A stretch of DNA of 64,000 nt from JAWKTT01 sp041398965 (GTDB lineage: Bacteria; Planctomycetota; Planctomycetia; Planctomycetales; Planctomycetaceae). The notes under the pieces are model-generated. The model was given only the letters and a program-made list of their open reading frames with translations. It was not told the origin of the DNA and did no database searches. Of this stretch, positions 8,016 to 18,032 are shown one piece after another (position 1 is the stretch's first letter; each line of letters begins with the position of its first letter). The stretch covers positions 191,297 to 255,296 of the forward strand of contig JAWKTT010000005.1 in NCBI GenBank assembly GCA_041398965.1, read 5' to 3'. Both the position numbers and the translations under genes were made by a program.

Positions 8016-11000
8016 ATGTTCGAGACAATCATCGCTCACGACATTACTTCTCGACTCGGTTGGACTTTGCTGCATTTCGTCTGGCAAGGGGGGATCATCG
8101 GCTTGTTTGCGGCGATGTTCTTGCGAGTGGTGACGTCGCCGCAGGTTCGATATCGGGGCGGGTTGATGGCATTGGCGTTGATGCTCGCGGTACCAATGGG
8201 GACGTTTCTGACCCTGAACCTTCCCACCCGTTCGAGTGACCAACGACTGACGCAGTTGCGAAAAGATGAGACCGGCTCGTTGCCGAACGATTGGGAAGGA
8301 GAACGAGCGGGGCTTCCTGAGGCATGGAAATCAGCGAGTGGAGAGGGATCGATCGAGCCGGGGTTGTCGACCGGGGGGGAACGTGATCGACAGGACCGCT
8401 TAACGGAGGATGCATCTTCTGAGAATGAATCTTTCGCAAGTGTCGATGCTCCGAGTGGACCCGCACTTGCCGACGCATCGCCTTCGATGGCAACACCTCG
8501 GCCATTACCCGCAGGTTCTGACGTCGGCGCAACAGCGACAGTCGCGAATGCCGAGGCCACATCCTTGAGCGATTCCCTAATGCATGAATCGGGATCATTT
8601 TGGGAGCCGGTGTTACCCGGGGTTGTGCTCGTATGGAGTCTTGGCGTCTTGCTCTTTGCGGCTCGACTCTTCGGGGGCTGGTGTTGCCTGCGGGGTTTGA
8701 TGCAGAGGGGGACATCGCCTTTACCAACAGAGTGGATGTCGCGGGTCGATCGGCTGGCAATGAACCTTCGAGTCTCGCGACCGGTGACGTTTCTTGTCTC
8801 ACAAATCGTGCAAGTCCCCGCAACGTTTGGCTGGTGGAGGCCCGTCGTCCTGGTCCCGGCATCGATCCTGACATCGCTCGCTCCGTTAGAAGTCGAGGCT
8901 CTACTTGCTCACGAACTTGCTCACATTCGTCGAGCAGACTGGTTGGTGAACCTGTTGCAGTGCATTGTCGAAACGCTGTTGTTCTACCACCCTGCGGTCT
9001 GGTGGGTGTCGGGCCAAGTGCGAAAGCATCGGGAGTGTATTTGTGACGACCTCGCGGTCGAAGCGATCGGGGATCGACTCGTCTACACTCGAGCATTGGC
9101 GGCTTTGGTCGAACACGCTTACGTCCCCCGGCTCGTCACTGCTGCGGGGGGACAAGGAGATGTCGTCTCGCGAATTCGACGTCTTCTCGGGGTGACCGAA
9201 CCGACACGTGGCGGCTCTCTCTGGCTCGCCCCGCTCCTGATCCTGTTGGTCGCGTCGACTGTTGCCTTCGCAATGATGGGGAGCGGTACTGACGACTCAT
9301 CGAACACCCCGACTCCCTCCACGACGAGTGCCGCTGAAGAGCCAAAGGAAACCCTGCCCGTCACCAACCCAATTATCCCCAGAGATACAACGACAGGCGG
9401 CATCAACGATCAGCCAAGTCCGACAACGAAGTCCGTCACAATCGTCGGAACAGTCGTCACCCCTGAGGGGAAACCTGTCGCAAATGCTCCGGTCTGGCTG
9501 ACTCGACCCTCGCTCGGCTATCGCGAGTTGCCCACTGACTTAGACTGGACCTTCAGCTATTTGTACGGAGAGACGAAGACCGACGAGTCGGGGGCGTTTA
9601 AGTTTGAAGTGACCAATCCCGCGTTGCTAAAGGAGTTTGGACCGCAGGCGACTTCGGGGTTTTTGCGAGAGTTGGTGCCGTGCGATGTGGTGACGGTGGT
9701 CGAGGGTTATGCGGTCAGTTGGCGACACGTCAGCAGTGCAAGGCCGTTCACTCCGCGAACGATTGTGTTGCGAGAGGCGACGACGATTGAAGGGACGGTC
9801 GTCGACACGGATGGAAAGCCAGTCGTTAATGAACGGGTGTCGCTTGCATACGCATTTCGGCCGGAGCATCTCACGACCCGCAACATCAGCGACCCACACC
9901 CGCTGATCGATCGGGATTTCCTCGGGCTGCATCACATCACGTTCAGCGGCGAATTGTACGAAACACTTTGGAACAATGACTCACCCGCACAGGGCTTGCC
10001 GTGGGAACTCGGCGTGATGCATCGCTTCCTCGAAGCGACCTCCGCCACCACGGACGAGGATGGACATTTCAAACTCAAAGTCGCGCCCAAGGGTCTGACA
10101 TGTCTGCTGTACACAGCAGCAGAACTGGGGATGCAGGAGTCGACATTCAAAGACGGAGAGCGGCATCGTGTCTACACGACCGCCAGTGGTTACCGGCGGC
10201 AGACGATCGCCGCAAACCCTGACGTTACAGCTCCGACGCAGATTCTGCACAAGGATGCTTCCCATGCCGAACTGACGATTCAGCCGAATCCGGTGAAGAT
10301 CGAGACTTACAAACTTCACAACGACTCGAACATCTCCCTGCGGGTGGTCTATGACGACACCGGCAAACCGGCCGCGGGGGCCAGTCTGCCGCAATGGGAG
10401 CGTCTCGTTCCCGCCGCAGAGACTCCCGTCACCGATGCTGATGGACGAATGACCATCCCCCGGCCCAACTACTCGCAGGTCGTCCTCATTCCCCCGAAAG
10501 ACGCGACGGGCTACGTTCAGACCACCGCCTCGACGGCAGATGGGTCACTCGGCTGGAAGGACGGGGTTCTCGAGGTTCGGCTCAAGCGAGGTGCGGTCAT
10601 CCAGGGGATGGTCGTCGATGAAGAGACCCGCGAGGGAGTGGCCGGAGTGCCGGTTGTGGTGCGACGTGTCGACCCCAACGGCGGACATCGTTGGGCGATC
10701 CCTGTCGAGCGGGGGATCAGCCAGAAAGATGGAACCTTCGAGTTGACGGTCTCGCCGGGGGAATGGCAAGTCATGGCGGGGGGACCGGTCAATGGTTGGG
10801 TCTTTCAAGATTGGAAGTCCCCCCTGACTCCGAGCAACGCACCTAGTCAGGAGACGTCATTTGGCATGAACGTCGTCGCGACGGTCGACAAGCCGCAAGA
10901 AGTCGTGCTCGTCATGCAATTCGGATATCACTATTCCGTGACCGCAACACTGCCCGACGGCAGCCCGGCCGCAGGGGCGACCGTCGTCACCGCGTTTCGG

Positions 11001-13655
11001 ACGAATGGAGACTTCCGACGTCAGGCCCTGATCACCGTCGACGACAAGGGACAGTTCGAGTTGCCGGGGCTGTACTCGGACGGCGGAGGCAAAGCCAACC
11101 TGTCGATGAAAGAACTCACGTCCAGCATTCCGAACCTCCTGAACCAAGACGGCACACTCCACCACGAACCGTGTCGGGTCGCCATCTTTGACAACACTCG
11201 AAACGTCGGCTCACTCCTGACGATCACCCCCCCGTTCTCGAAAGACCCGACGGTCGACATCAACCCGCAGCAGCATTTTCATGTCCCGTTGAAGCCAATG
11301 CAATCGGTCACCGGGCGAGTCATCGATGTCGATTCGGGTGAGCCGATCAAAGGGGTGATCCTCCGTCTGCTCCTCCTCGGCGCCTATGAAGGGTCGCTCC
11401 CCTCGGGGCTCGCACCGAAGGTCCCCGTGAGTCACCTCGTGCAGACCGATGCCGACGGACGGTATCAACTCGATGGAGTCATCGAGCAAGCAGTCCACCG
11501 GGTCGACGTGGTGTTCGCCTACGGTTACGGCACCGGCACCGGCCCCGTCACCTTCAAGGGGGACGACAAACCGAAACAGCTGGGTGACATCCAACTCGAG
11601 AAAGGAGACAACCCCCGCCGCACCTTCGGCTGGCAAGGCCAACCCGCCCTCACCGATACCTCCCCCGTCACCCTCGATGATCTTCTCCCACCCAGCGAGA
11701 AAGTCTCCATCAACGACAAACCAGGTGAGGCAACGGAGATCAATCACGAACCGAGAAACGACACGCCCAAGGCAGACGCTCCCGCAGTCCCTGATTCGCC
11801 CGAGGCTGTCCCTTTGCCGATGAAGGACGGTCCTGTGAAGGAGGTTGACGCGACTGGGATGAAGGGCGGGATGGAGGCGGAGGCGGGGGGAGGTCTGGAC
11901 AAAGTCGAGCGACGGCCACGCGTCGTGCAGGGGCAGGTCTCGGGGAATGCGGGGCCAGTTGAGGGGGGGAAGGTGAGTCTGTCCCTGCACTTTAATCGTC
12001 CCGAAGAAGAACGGAAGTTTAAGGACCCCTTCCACTGGGACTCCGTGGTGCTCAAGGTGCTAGAGACGACGACCGATGCCGAAGGGAAATGGAAGGTCGA
12101 AATTCCCGAGCGAATCGAAGTGCCGGGGTTGATGGTCAATTACCCGACGCACGTAGAAGTCCGTTATGAGGCGGATGGGTATTTGCCGCGCACTTTGACA
12201 CCTTTTCCGATCGGCGATCTCGACGGGGGAGAGATCACAACCGAGGAGGCGTCCTGGAAGTCCAGGCAGGAGTCGCGCACAACAATCCGGCAGACGCAGT
12301 TGAAGCGGGCTGCAACGCTTCGAGGTATCATCATTACCTCCGATAGCAAGCCGGCCGTTGGTGCCAAGATCACTGTCGCGACGATGGTGGACCCCTATGC
12401 CTGGAAGTTTGGCAACCACTATGGTTATGGCTACAGTGCGACATCCATCGCTGACGAACAGGGGCAGTTCACGATGATTTACGATCCGCAAAGCACCGCC
12501 TCGATTAGCTATAAGGGCGACGCTCCGCTGCTCATCGACAGCCTGCCCGAGTACCTTTCTCATCAACAGAATGGTGATGAGGTTCGCTTCGAGTTGCCCA
12601 AAGGGATTCAGGTGAAAGGTCGCGTGTTGGATGCCGCGGGGACGCCGATTGTCGGCGCCGTCATTGTTGCGAATCGTGCTGCCAGACAAGAGCTTTTGGG
12701 TGGCTTTGCAATGTCGTCGCGAACATGTGCGACCGATAGAGATGGATATTACAAGATGCCTCCACTCGCCCCTGGCGACTACAGTTTCCACGTGTCCGGC
12801 CAATTGGACGACCCCCATCAGATCGAGGCATTCAATCGATTACGTGATGATGGACGGGACAGAACGGAGATGGGTTGGGGGCGATATCTCCTCCGTTGGG
12901 GTGACGAAAATGGCGAAAACAAGTTCCCATTCGCCACCACTTCGCCGGCCAGTCTCTTCATGTTCGTGACCCATACGCTGGGAACGCTGGAGGAGTCCCC
13001 GACCCTTAACTTTCAGGCGATGGAGATGGTGAACATCCGCGTGAAGGTCGATTACCCCGAAGGCAAAAGGCTGGAAACGAATCGGACGTTTGATCTTACT
13101 GTTGAAGGTCTATTCCGCAAACAGCGTTGGAGCGGAGCGTCTGCAAGCCGTGGCGAAGATGGCTTCGCCACGTTACAGGTTCCCAAGGGGGTCGAGAATG
13201 TCGCCATCGGGATCGGACTCGCGCTCTATCAACAATCGCCCGACGGAGAGACGCTCGGCGGAGAGTATATTCACATCCCGAAAGTCGACGCCGACATCGA
13301 CGGAATCTCCGTGATGTACCGACCGACCGCGAAGCTCAAAGTGAAGTTGCAGGGGGTCAAGGAACTGTTCCAAGCGACTCCGAAACAGCCTCAGCACCTC
13401 GGCATGAGTGCCTATCACGTCCGTCGAGGAACGCCGTTCCGACAGCCCATTGAAGCCCCCTTCTGGCTCTCCAGTCAATTCTCCGAGCACAACAACTCCT
13501 ACCGGGCCACGGCCATCGCCGGCGAAGAGATTGTCTTCCAGATCAAACGGAAGAACGTCGACGGAGAAGAAATCGTCATTCACGAGCAAAGGCTAACACT
13601 CAATCCCCAGGAAGAACGCACCCTCAACATCAACCTTGCCCCACCACCGCTATGA
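8016..13655 (+). CDS. Giant BlaR1-like M56 metalloprotease with carboxypeptidase-regulatory-like domains
   Basis: About 1,879 residues from the ATG at 8016; two tandem GTG codons at 8004 and 8007 are alternatives and none has a clear ribosome-binding site. The first 420 residues are an M56 module: hydrophobic segments near 15-36 (TLLHFVWQGGIIGLFAAMFL), 48-68, 196-220 and 402-421, with the zinc motif HELAH at 299-303 and a downstream glutamate in KHRECICDD as probable third ligand. The long exported part contains about nine beta-sandwich units of the carboxypeptidase-regulatory-like type, each starting like GTVVTPEGKPVANAPV, GTVVDTDGKPVVNERV, GRVIDVDSGEPIKGV or GRVLDAAGTPIVGAVI, then DADGRY- or DEDGHF-like turns. 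BlaR1 has a penicillin-binding domain in this place; none is visible here. The partner is the BlaI-type repressor upstream. Confidence 0.9.
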   Translation: MFETIIAHDITSRLGWTLLHFVWQGGIIGLFAAMFLRVVTSPQVRYRGGLMALALMLAVPMGTFLTLNLPTRSSDQRLTQLRKDETGSLPNDWEGERAGLPEAWKSASGEGSIEPGLSTGGERDRQDRLTEDASSENESFASVDAPSGPALADASPSMATPRPLPAGSDVGATATVANAEATSLSDSLMHESGSFWEPVLPGVVLVWSLGVLLFAARLFGGWCCLRGLMQRGTSPLPTEWMSRVDRLAMNLRVSRPVTFLVSQIVQVPATFGWWRPVVLVPASILTSLAPLEVEALLAHELAHIRRADWLVNLLQCIVETLLFYHPAVWWVSGQVRKHRECICDDLAVEAIGDRLVYTRALAALVEHAYVPRLVTAAGGQGDVVSRIRRLLGVTEPTRGGSLWLAPLLILLVASTVAFAMMGSGTDDSSNTPTPSTTSAAEEPKETLPVTNPIIPRDTTTGGINDQPSPTTKSVTIVGTVVTPEGKPVANAPVWLTRPSLGYRELPTDLDWTFSYLYGETKTDESGAFKFEVTNPALLKEFGPQATSGFLRELVPCDVVTVVEGYAVSWRHVSSARPFTPRTIVLREATTIEGTVVDTDGKPVVNERVSLAYAFRPEHLTTRNISDPHPLIDRDFLGLHHITFSGELYETLWNNDSPAQGLPWELGVMHRFLEATSATTDEDGHFKLKVAPKGLTCLLYTAAELGMQESTFKDGERHRVYTTASGYRRQTIAANPDVTAPTQILHKDASHAELTIQPNPVKIETYKLHNDSNISLRVVYDDTGKPAAGASLPQWERLVPAAETPVTDADGRMTIPRPNYSQVVLIPPKDATGYVQTTASTADGSLGWKDGVLEVRLKRGAVIQGMVVDEETREGVAGVPVVVRRVDPNGGHRWAIPVERGISQKDGTFELTVSPGEWQVMAGGPVNGWVFQDWKSPLTPSNAPSQETSFGMNVVATVDKPQEVVLVMQFGYHYSVTATLPDGSPAAGATVVTAFRTNGDFRRQALITVDDKGQFELPGLYSDGGGKANLSMKELTSSIPNLLNQDGTLHHEPCRVAIFDNTRNVGSLLTITPPFSKDPTVDINPQQHFHVPLKPMQSVTGRVIDVDSGEPIKGVILRLLLLGAYEGSLPSGLAPKVPVSHLVQTDADGRYQLDGVIEQAVHRVDVVFAYGYGTGTGPVTFKGDDKPKQLGDIQLEKGDNPRRTFGWQGQPALTDTSPVTLDDLLPPSEKVSINDKPGEATEINHEPRNDTPKADAPAVPDSPEAVPLPMKDGPVKEVDATGMKGGMEAEAGGGLDKVERRPRVVQGQVSGNAGPVEGGKVSLSLHFNRPEEERKFKDPFHWDSVVLKVLETTTDAEGKWKVEIPERIEVPGLMVNYPTHVEVRYEADGYLPRTLTPFPIGDLDGGEITTEEASWKSRQESRTTIRQTQLKRAATLRGIIITSDSKPAVGAKITVATMVDPYAWKFGNHYGYGYSATSIADEQGQFTMIYDPQSTASISYKGDAPLLIDSLPEYLSHQQNGDEVRFELPKGIQVKGRVLDAAGTPIVGAVIVANRAARQELLGGFAMSSRTCATDRDGYYKMPPLAPGDYSFHVSGQLDDPHQIEAFNRLRDDGRDRTEMGWGRYLLRWGDENGENKFPFATTSPASLFMFVTHTLGTLEESPTLNFQAMEMVNIRVKVDYPEGKRLETNRTFDLTVEGLFRKQRWSGASASRGEDGFATLQVPKGVENVAIGIGLALYQQSPDGETLGGEYIHIPKVDADIDGISVMYRPTAKLKVKLQGVKELFQATPKQPQHLGMSAYHVRRGTPFRQPIEAPFWLSSQFSEHNNSYRATAIAGEEIVFQIKRKNVDGEEIVIHEQRLTLNPQEERTLNINLAPPPL

Positions 13656-13730
13656 GCCGGCTATAAGCGAAACGGCCCAAGCCCTCCGGCGACGTCGTTA
13701 TCCTCGTATCAACTCGAATATGCCAGAGAG

Positions 13731-14462
13731 TTAGGCATTAATCCCTAATACTCGGAAGAGTAAGTCATCGTAGAAGCCACTGAGTTCTAATCCTAACGTC
13801 CCCGGATAGCTGGGAAGCACCTTCTCGACCTTCTTCAGGGTCATGTTCTCCGGATCGGGTTGGTTGTTCGTAATGAAGAGATCGCCACGTCCGGGACCGC
13901 CTCGCAGGATTGAGGGTTCTCCGATGGTGTTATTGTACAAGGCGATTGTGTCGTTCCCGATGCCGAGCCGAAAGTCCAAACGTCCCCCCACAGTGTTCAC
14001 AAAGACTTGAGCATCATCATTACCAAGACGACTTTTAATAATGACGTCGCCGCCGATGGTGTTTGATCGAAATTGCAATCCGTCGCCACCACCACCATTG
14101 ACAATGCTGACATCGCCACCAATGTCGGATTGCAGCACAAACAGGCCATCGCGATCAGTCCCTAAGCGAACATTGACATTTCCGTCGATATCGACGCGAT
14201 AAATCCCGATCGCGTCGCTTCCTCCACGGCCATCGACCTTAATATTCTTCACCCCATGAAAGACCCCGAGTGAGGTATCGACGGTCCCATCACGGTCGGT
14301 GTCATGGAAGACTTCAACCGTCCCCGTATCGTAACCATCACCGTCGATTCGTATTGCATCACTGGCAGCATCTCCACGAACAAGCAACGTCCCCCCCTGA
14401 AAGGAGACCGTAGCCGAAAGTAACTCGCGTGGCTCTAAGGTTTCAAAACTTAACTCTGCCAT
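13731..14462 (-). CDS. LEPR-XLL surface protein with beta-helix-like repeats
   Basis: 243 residues. The protein begins MAELSFETLEPRELLSA, the LEPR-XLL motif found at the N-terminus of many planctomycete surface or extracellular proteins. The remainder is Gly/Asp-rich and repetitive, with units such as NTIGGDV, DIGGDVSI, NTVGGRLDF and NNTIGEPSIL, each with VxVRLG or DFRLG strands, suggesting a parallel beta-helix. Asp-rich turns (DGDGYDTG, DTDRDGTVDT) may bind calcium. GGGAGGGG precedes the ATG. It stands alone on the minus strand, converging with the M56 gene. Confidence 0.75.
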   Translation of the reverse strand: MAELSFETLEPRELLSATVSFQGGTLLVRGDAASDAIRIDGDGYDTGTVEVFHDTDRDGTVDTSLGVFHGVKNIKVDGRGGSDAIGIYRVDIDGNVNVRLGTDRDGLFVLQSDIGGDVSIVNGGGGDGLQFRSNTIGGDVIIKSRLGNDDAQVFVNTVGGRLDFRLGIGNDTIALYNNTIGEPSILRGGPGRGDLFITNNQPDPENMTLKKVEKVLPSYPGTLGLELSGFYDDLLFRVLGINA

Positions 14463-14631
14463 GACTGCCCCTCCCTGGGCAAAGCACTGATTGAGTTAGC
14501 GAAGCGCTCGGTCACGCACTGAAGTGCCAACACGTGACTCCGATGCACTAAAAACAATGCCGGTAGGTGTTCTTCCGGTTGTGCGGCGGACCCCGATTGC
14601 TATTAGTCATCGTCCTGACGACGACAACAAT

Positions 14632-15507
14632 TCAGCACGATTTCTCCAGTGACTCCGGGTTTGTCGATTCCCCCCGAGTGGAAACACGCGGCCTCCAGGG
14701 AAAGAACGCATTTGTGGAAGCGCAGTAGTCTGCATACCCCGGCTTCTCTGCTCGAAGCGTCTGTTCCAGCAGGGTGACTCCCGACACTCGCATCAGGAAG
14801 AACGACATGATCAGCGGGCTGATCAGCGTCCAGTGCGCGGAAAGGTAAGCATTCGCAATGATGTAGAAACCCCACCAGACACAGAAATCACCGAAGTAGT
14901 TCGGGTGCCGCGTATATCTCCAGAGTCCTTGCCGCATCACTTGACCCTTGTTCGCAGGATCTAGTTTAAAGCGATGCAGCTGCCAATCGCCGAGGGTCTC
15001 GAACAACACACCGACGCACCACAGAGCGCCACCGAAATAATGTCCAGGCGTCCAACGTGTTTCTGCGAGAAATATCCCCATCTGGAGGGGAAGCGACACG
15101 ACCCAGAGAATGACCCCTTGCAGTAAGAAGACGATCCCCAGGCTTTTCCACCAGAACGAGACGCCCCGCTTGGCACGCATGGCTGCGTAGCGTTTGTCTT
15201 CGGGCATTCCATGATTGCGGAACGCGAGATAGCCACTTAAGCGACACCCCCACACGGTTGTAAGAATTGCCAGAAACCAATGCTGCGGGATGACAGGGAC
15301 CGACCAGAACAGGTTAAGGCCGAGCGTCGTCCACGCCACTAGAACGAAGCCGAGACCCCAGGCAATATCGACGATAGCCACGTTCTTGAGCCAAATGCTA
15401 TTGACCCAGAAGATCAACACCCACACCAGGACAACGATCGCGTTCGCAACGAACACAGCGGAGATCATCGGCTCGGCCCCGAGGATCGAGTCTAAGAGTT
15501 CGTTCAT
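14632..15507 (-). CDS. DUF1295 membrane protein, steroid 5-alpha-reductase-like
   Basis: About 291 residues from MNELLDS. The ATG at 15507 overlaps the TGA of the upstream gene by four bases (ATGA), which fixes the start and points to translational coupling. Several hydrophobic segments span most of the length. The C-terminal half has the family signature LWRYTRHPNYFGDFCVWWGF, shared with DUF1295 and isoprenylcysteine methyltransferase/steroid reductase-like enzymes, which place substrate and NADPH or SAM near this motif. As last gene of an operon with two fatty-acid methyltransferases and an FAD oxidoreductase, it probably reduces or further modifies an acyl chain in the membrane. The exact reaction is not known. 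Confidence 0.85.
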   Translation of the reverse strand: MNELLDSILGAEPMISAVFVANAIVVLVWVLIFWVNSIWLKNVAIVDIAWGLGFVLVAWTTLGLNLFWSVPVIPQHWFLAILTTVWGCRLSGYLAFRNHGMPEDKRYAAMRAKRGVSFWWKSLGIVFLLQGVILWVVSLPLQMGIFLAETRWTPGHYFGGALWCVGVLFETLGDWQLHRFKLDPANKGQVMRQGLWRYTRHPNYFGDFCVWWGFYIIANAYLSAHWTLISPLIMSFFLMRVSGVTLLEQTLRAEKPGYADYCASTNAFFPWRPRVSTRGESTNPESLEKSC

Positions 15508-16553
15508 TTCAGGCGATTCTCGAAAAGGTAATGCGAGACGAACCATTCCTCTCCCTGCCCCGCCCCGAACAGTTCGGCACAGGCCATGAAGAACATTCGC
15601 CAGCGTTGTGTCCAGCGTGAAGCGTCTGCTCCATAGGTTTCGCGGAATATCTCAGCGATGGCCTCCCAGTTGCGGTCCATCTCCCTCAGCCAGGCATTCG
15701 AGGTCTTTTCGTAGTGTGATCCATTCCAGTGCCAATGATTACGAATGACTAGGTGCTGTTGGTGATATAGCAACAGAGCGTCGCTCGGCATCATCCCGCC
15801 GGAGAAGAAGTGCCGAGTCATCCAATCGGTCGCATTCTGTTCGACAAAGAAATAGGGATGCAAACGATGACAGAAGACATGAACGAACAGACGTCCTGTG
15901 GGGGTGAGCCAAGTGGAGATGCGACGCATCAACTCGGCATGATTTCGTATGTGTTCGAACATCTCGACGGAAACAACCCGATCAAACCGCCCGAGCAGCA
16001 GAGTCTCGGACGAGTGGTCAAACGTGTTCATGTCCGCCGTGATGACACGGATGTTCGTTAGTGAGCGATTCCGGACAGCTTGTTCGATAAAATCCTTCTG
16101 CCCAGTGGAATTCGAGACGGCTGTTATACTGGCCTGCGGATAACGTTCAGCCATCCACAACGTGAGAGAGCCCCAACCGCAGCCGAGTTCCAAAATCTGT
16201 TGACCGTCCTGTAAGTCGGCACGTTCACAAGTCATTTTCAGTGCGGCTGTCTCCGCGTCATCAAGTCGTTCGCAACCGGGCTCCCAATAGCAGCAGCTAT
16301 ACTTCAGTCGCGTCCCGAGGGTGAGTTTGAAGAACTCAGCCGGGACTTCATAGTGCTGAGCGTTCGCTAATTCCGGGACCGCGGCGATGGGGCCAGCATG
16401 ACAGTCGGCCAGGAACTGACGCAGCACGTCTGCGGACTCGGCGAGATTCGGAAAGGAATTGCGTCGTTCTCTAAGTAGACGGCGAATGCCGAGTCGAATC
16501 AGTGAGTCTGGGAGGTGTCCCTTTTCGGCCCAGTTGAGCAGTATGGGGAACAT
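15504..16553 (-). CDS. SAM-dependent fatty-acid methyltransferase, cyclopropane-synthase family
   Basis: 349 residues. The ATG at 16553 shares its first base with the TAA of the upstream gene (TAATG), so the earlier in-frame codons back to 16643 are not used. The SAM-binding motif is ILELGCGWGSLTLWMAERYP, preceded by HYEVPAEFFKLTLGTRLKYS, which is how members of the cyclopropane-fatty-acid synthase superfamily bind the acyl phospholipid side. It lacks the N-terminal domain of true cyclopropane synthases, so it resembles the shorter methyltransferases that add a methyl to an unsaturated acyl chain (UfaM-type). Its placement right after a full-length cyclopropane synthase suggests two different methylations of membrane lipids. 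Confidence 0.85.
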   Translation of the reverse strand: MFPILLNWAEKGHLPDSLIRLGIRRLLRERRNSFPNLAESADVLRQFLADCHAGPIAAVPELANAQHYEVPAEFFKLTLGTRLKYSCCYWEPGCERLDDAETAALKMTCERADLQDGQQILELGCGWGSLTLWMAERYPQASITAVSNSTGQKDFIEQAVRNRSLTNIRVITADMNTFDHSSETLLLGRFDRVVSVEMFEHIRNHAELMRRISTWLTPTGRLFVHVFCHRLHPYFFVEQNATDWMTRHFFSGGMMPSDALLLYHQQHLVIRNHWHWNGSHYEKTSNAWLREMDRNWEAIAEIFRETYGADASRWTQRWRMFFMACAELFGAGQGEEWFVSHYLFENRLK

Positions 16554-17920
16554 TATCGCTCCCCTTTCTGCCAGACGAACTGCCCGACCCCGACCGCCCC
16601 TTCGAGGAAAGCCCCTTCGCAGTAACAAAGATAGTAATCCCACATGCGCAGAAACCGTTCGTCAAATCCGAGCGAACGAACCTCGGGGAGTTTGTCGAGA
16701 AAACGTCGTCGCCATGACCTGAGTGTTCGCGCATAGCTAAGAGGAAACTCTTGAGAAATGCGATAACTAAGACAATCTGTCTGCGAGGCCGCGTCTTTCA
16801 TCGCAGAGACAGACGGGAGATGTCCTCCGGGGAAGATGTACTTCTGGATATAATCGACCGAGCGGCAATACGACTCGTAGCGACTGTCGGGCATCGTAAT
16901 CGCTTGAATGAGCATGCGTCCTTGAGGTTTAAGTAGTTTCGAGCAAGTGCTAAAGTATGTTGGCAAAAAATGGTGTCCGACGGCCTCGATCATTTCGATT
17001 GAGATGAGGTGATCGTACTGGTCGCCCTTGGCAGGAAGATCACGATAGTCCTCGAACAAGAGGGTCACACGATTGCTGAGTCCAGCCTGCTCAATGCGGT
17101 TGCGGGCGAAGTCGTATTGCTGGCGGGAGATCGTGGTCGTGGTGACATGGCAGCCATACTCCCGGGCGGCTCGCTCGGCCAACGCGCCCCAGCCGGTTCC
17201 GATCTCGATCAACCGGTCTCCTGCCTGCACTCCCAGATGGTGCAGGGCTTGGTCGATTTTTTGGAGGGATGCGGCCTCCAGTTCGGCCACGAGACGGGCA
17301 GGGTCTTCGGGGAGTCCAAGATCAAACGATCTACTGTGATGAGACTGATGCCGATCGTTCCGGATGTTGGTGAAGAGGCCGGAGGAGTACATCATGGTGG
17401 GGTCGAGAAAGAGTTGGAAGAACTCGTTGCTGAGGTCGTAATGAGCGGCGATGTTGCGTCGTGACCCCCGTCGGGTGTTGCGAGACATCCAGTGCAGCAA
17501 TCTCATTCCAGTCATTGCAAGTCGGGCGATCAGTCCTTCTGTGGCGGTCGGCTGATCAAGGTTACGGCAGAAGATGCGGATTAAAGCGACGAGATCGTCG
17601 ACGTCCCAGAGTTGTTGAAGATAGGCTTCTGCGGCACCAAGGGACCCGCCGAGTGCGACTTCACGGAAGAACCGTTCCTGATGCACCGTGACGGTGGCTT
17701 CCAATCCATCGTCGCTCGGGGTCCCCAGAGTGACATGCGAGCCGTTCGGAAGAACGAGCAGAATTTGTCCACCACGCAATTTCGCAAGCTGCGAGAGAAC
17801 ACCTCGAGCCAAGCGTGAGAGGTTCGCATTGGCAACTGCTGAGTGCCTGGCCTCATTGGACATCGGGGGGCGTTGACTGGGAGGGGGTTGAGTCGCGGAG
17901 GAATGACTTTCGGTGGTCAT
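16553..17920 (-). CDS. cfa: Cyclopropane-fatty-acyl-phospholipid synthase
   Basis: 455 residues, a length slightly above the 380-420 typical of the family because of a Ser/Pro/Gln-rich N-terminus of about 30 residues. The N-terminal lipid-binding domain (about 35-135) precedes the methyltransferase domain. Visible motifs: AAHYDLSNEFFQLFLDP and MMYSSG at the start of the catalytic part, SAM motif LIEIGTGWGALAERAARE, SIEMIEAVGHHFLPTYF, QAITMPDSRY and YIFPGGHLPS. These are the core of cyclopropane synthases, which add a methylene from SAM across the double bond of an acyl chain in a membrane phospholipid. It sits between the DUF1365 gene and the second methyltransferase, whose start overlaps its stop. 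Confidence 0.9.
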   Translation of the reverse strand: MTTESHSSATQPPPSQRPPMSNEARHSAVANANLSRLARGVLSQLAKLRGGQILLVLPNGSHVTLGTPSDDGLEATVTVHQERFFREVALGGSLGAAEAYLQQLWDVDDLVALIRIFCRNLDQPTATEGLIARLAMTGMRLLHWMSRNTRRGSRRNIAAHYDLSNEFFQLFLDPTMMYSSGLFTNIRNDRHQSHHSRSFDLGLPEDPARLVAELEAASLQKIDQALHHLGVQAGDRLIEIGTGWGALAERAAREYGCHVTTTTISRQQYDFARNRIEQAGLSNRVTLLFEDYRDLPAKGDQYDHLISIEMIEAVGHHFLPTYFSTCSKLLKPQGRMLIQAITMPDSRYESYCRSVDYIQKYIFPGGHLPSVSAMKDAASQTDCLSYRISQEFPLSYARTLRSWRRRFLDKLPEVRSLGFDERFLRMWDYYLCYCEGAFLEGAVGVGQFVWQKGER

Positions 17921-18032
17921 GTCTCGGTTCCGAACAGTGAGAGTGTGTAAACGTTGTCGTGGGGGAAATCAGGGATGTCAGTTGTCGAGGAGTGGGTGGC
18001 GTTGAAGGCCACGAATCAACTGTTTGGTCATA

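Noticed and set aside
11211..12035. 274-codon open frame on the minus strand
   Set aside because: Antisense to the M56 gene and without a family match.
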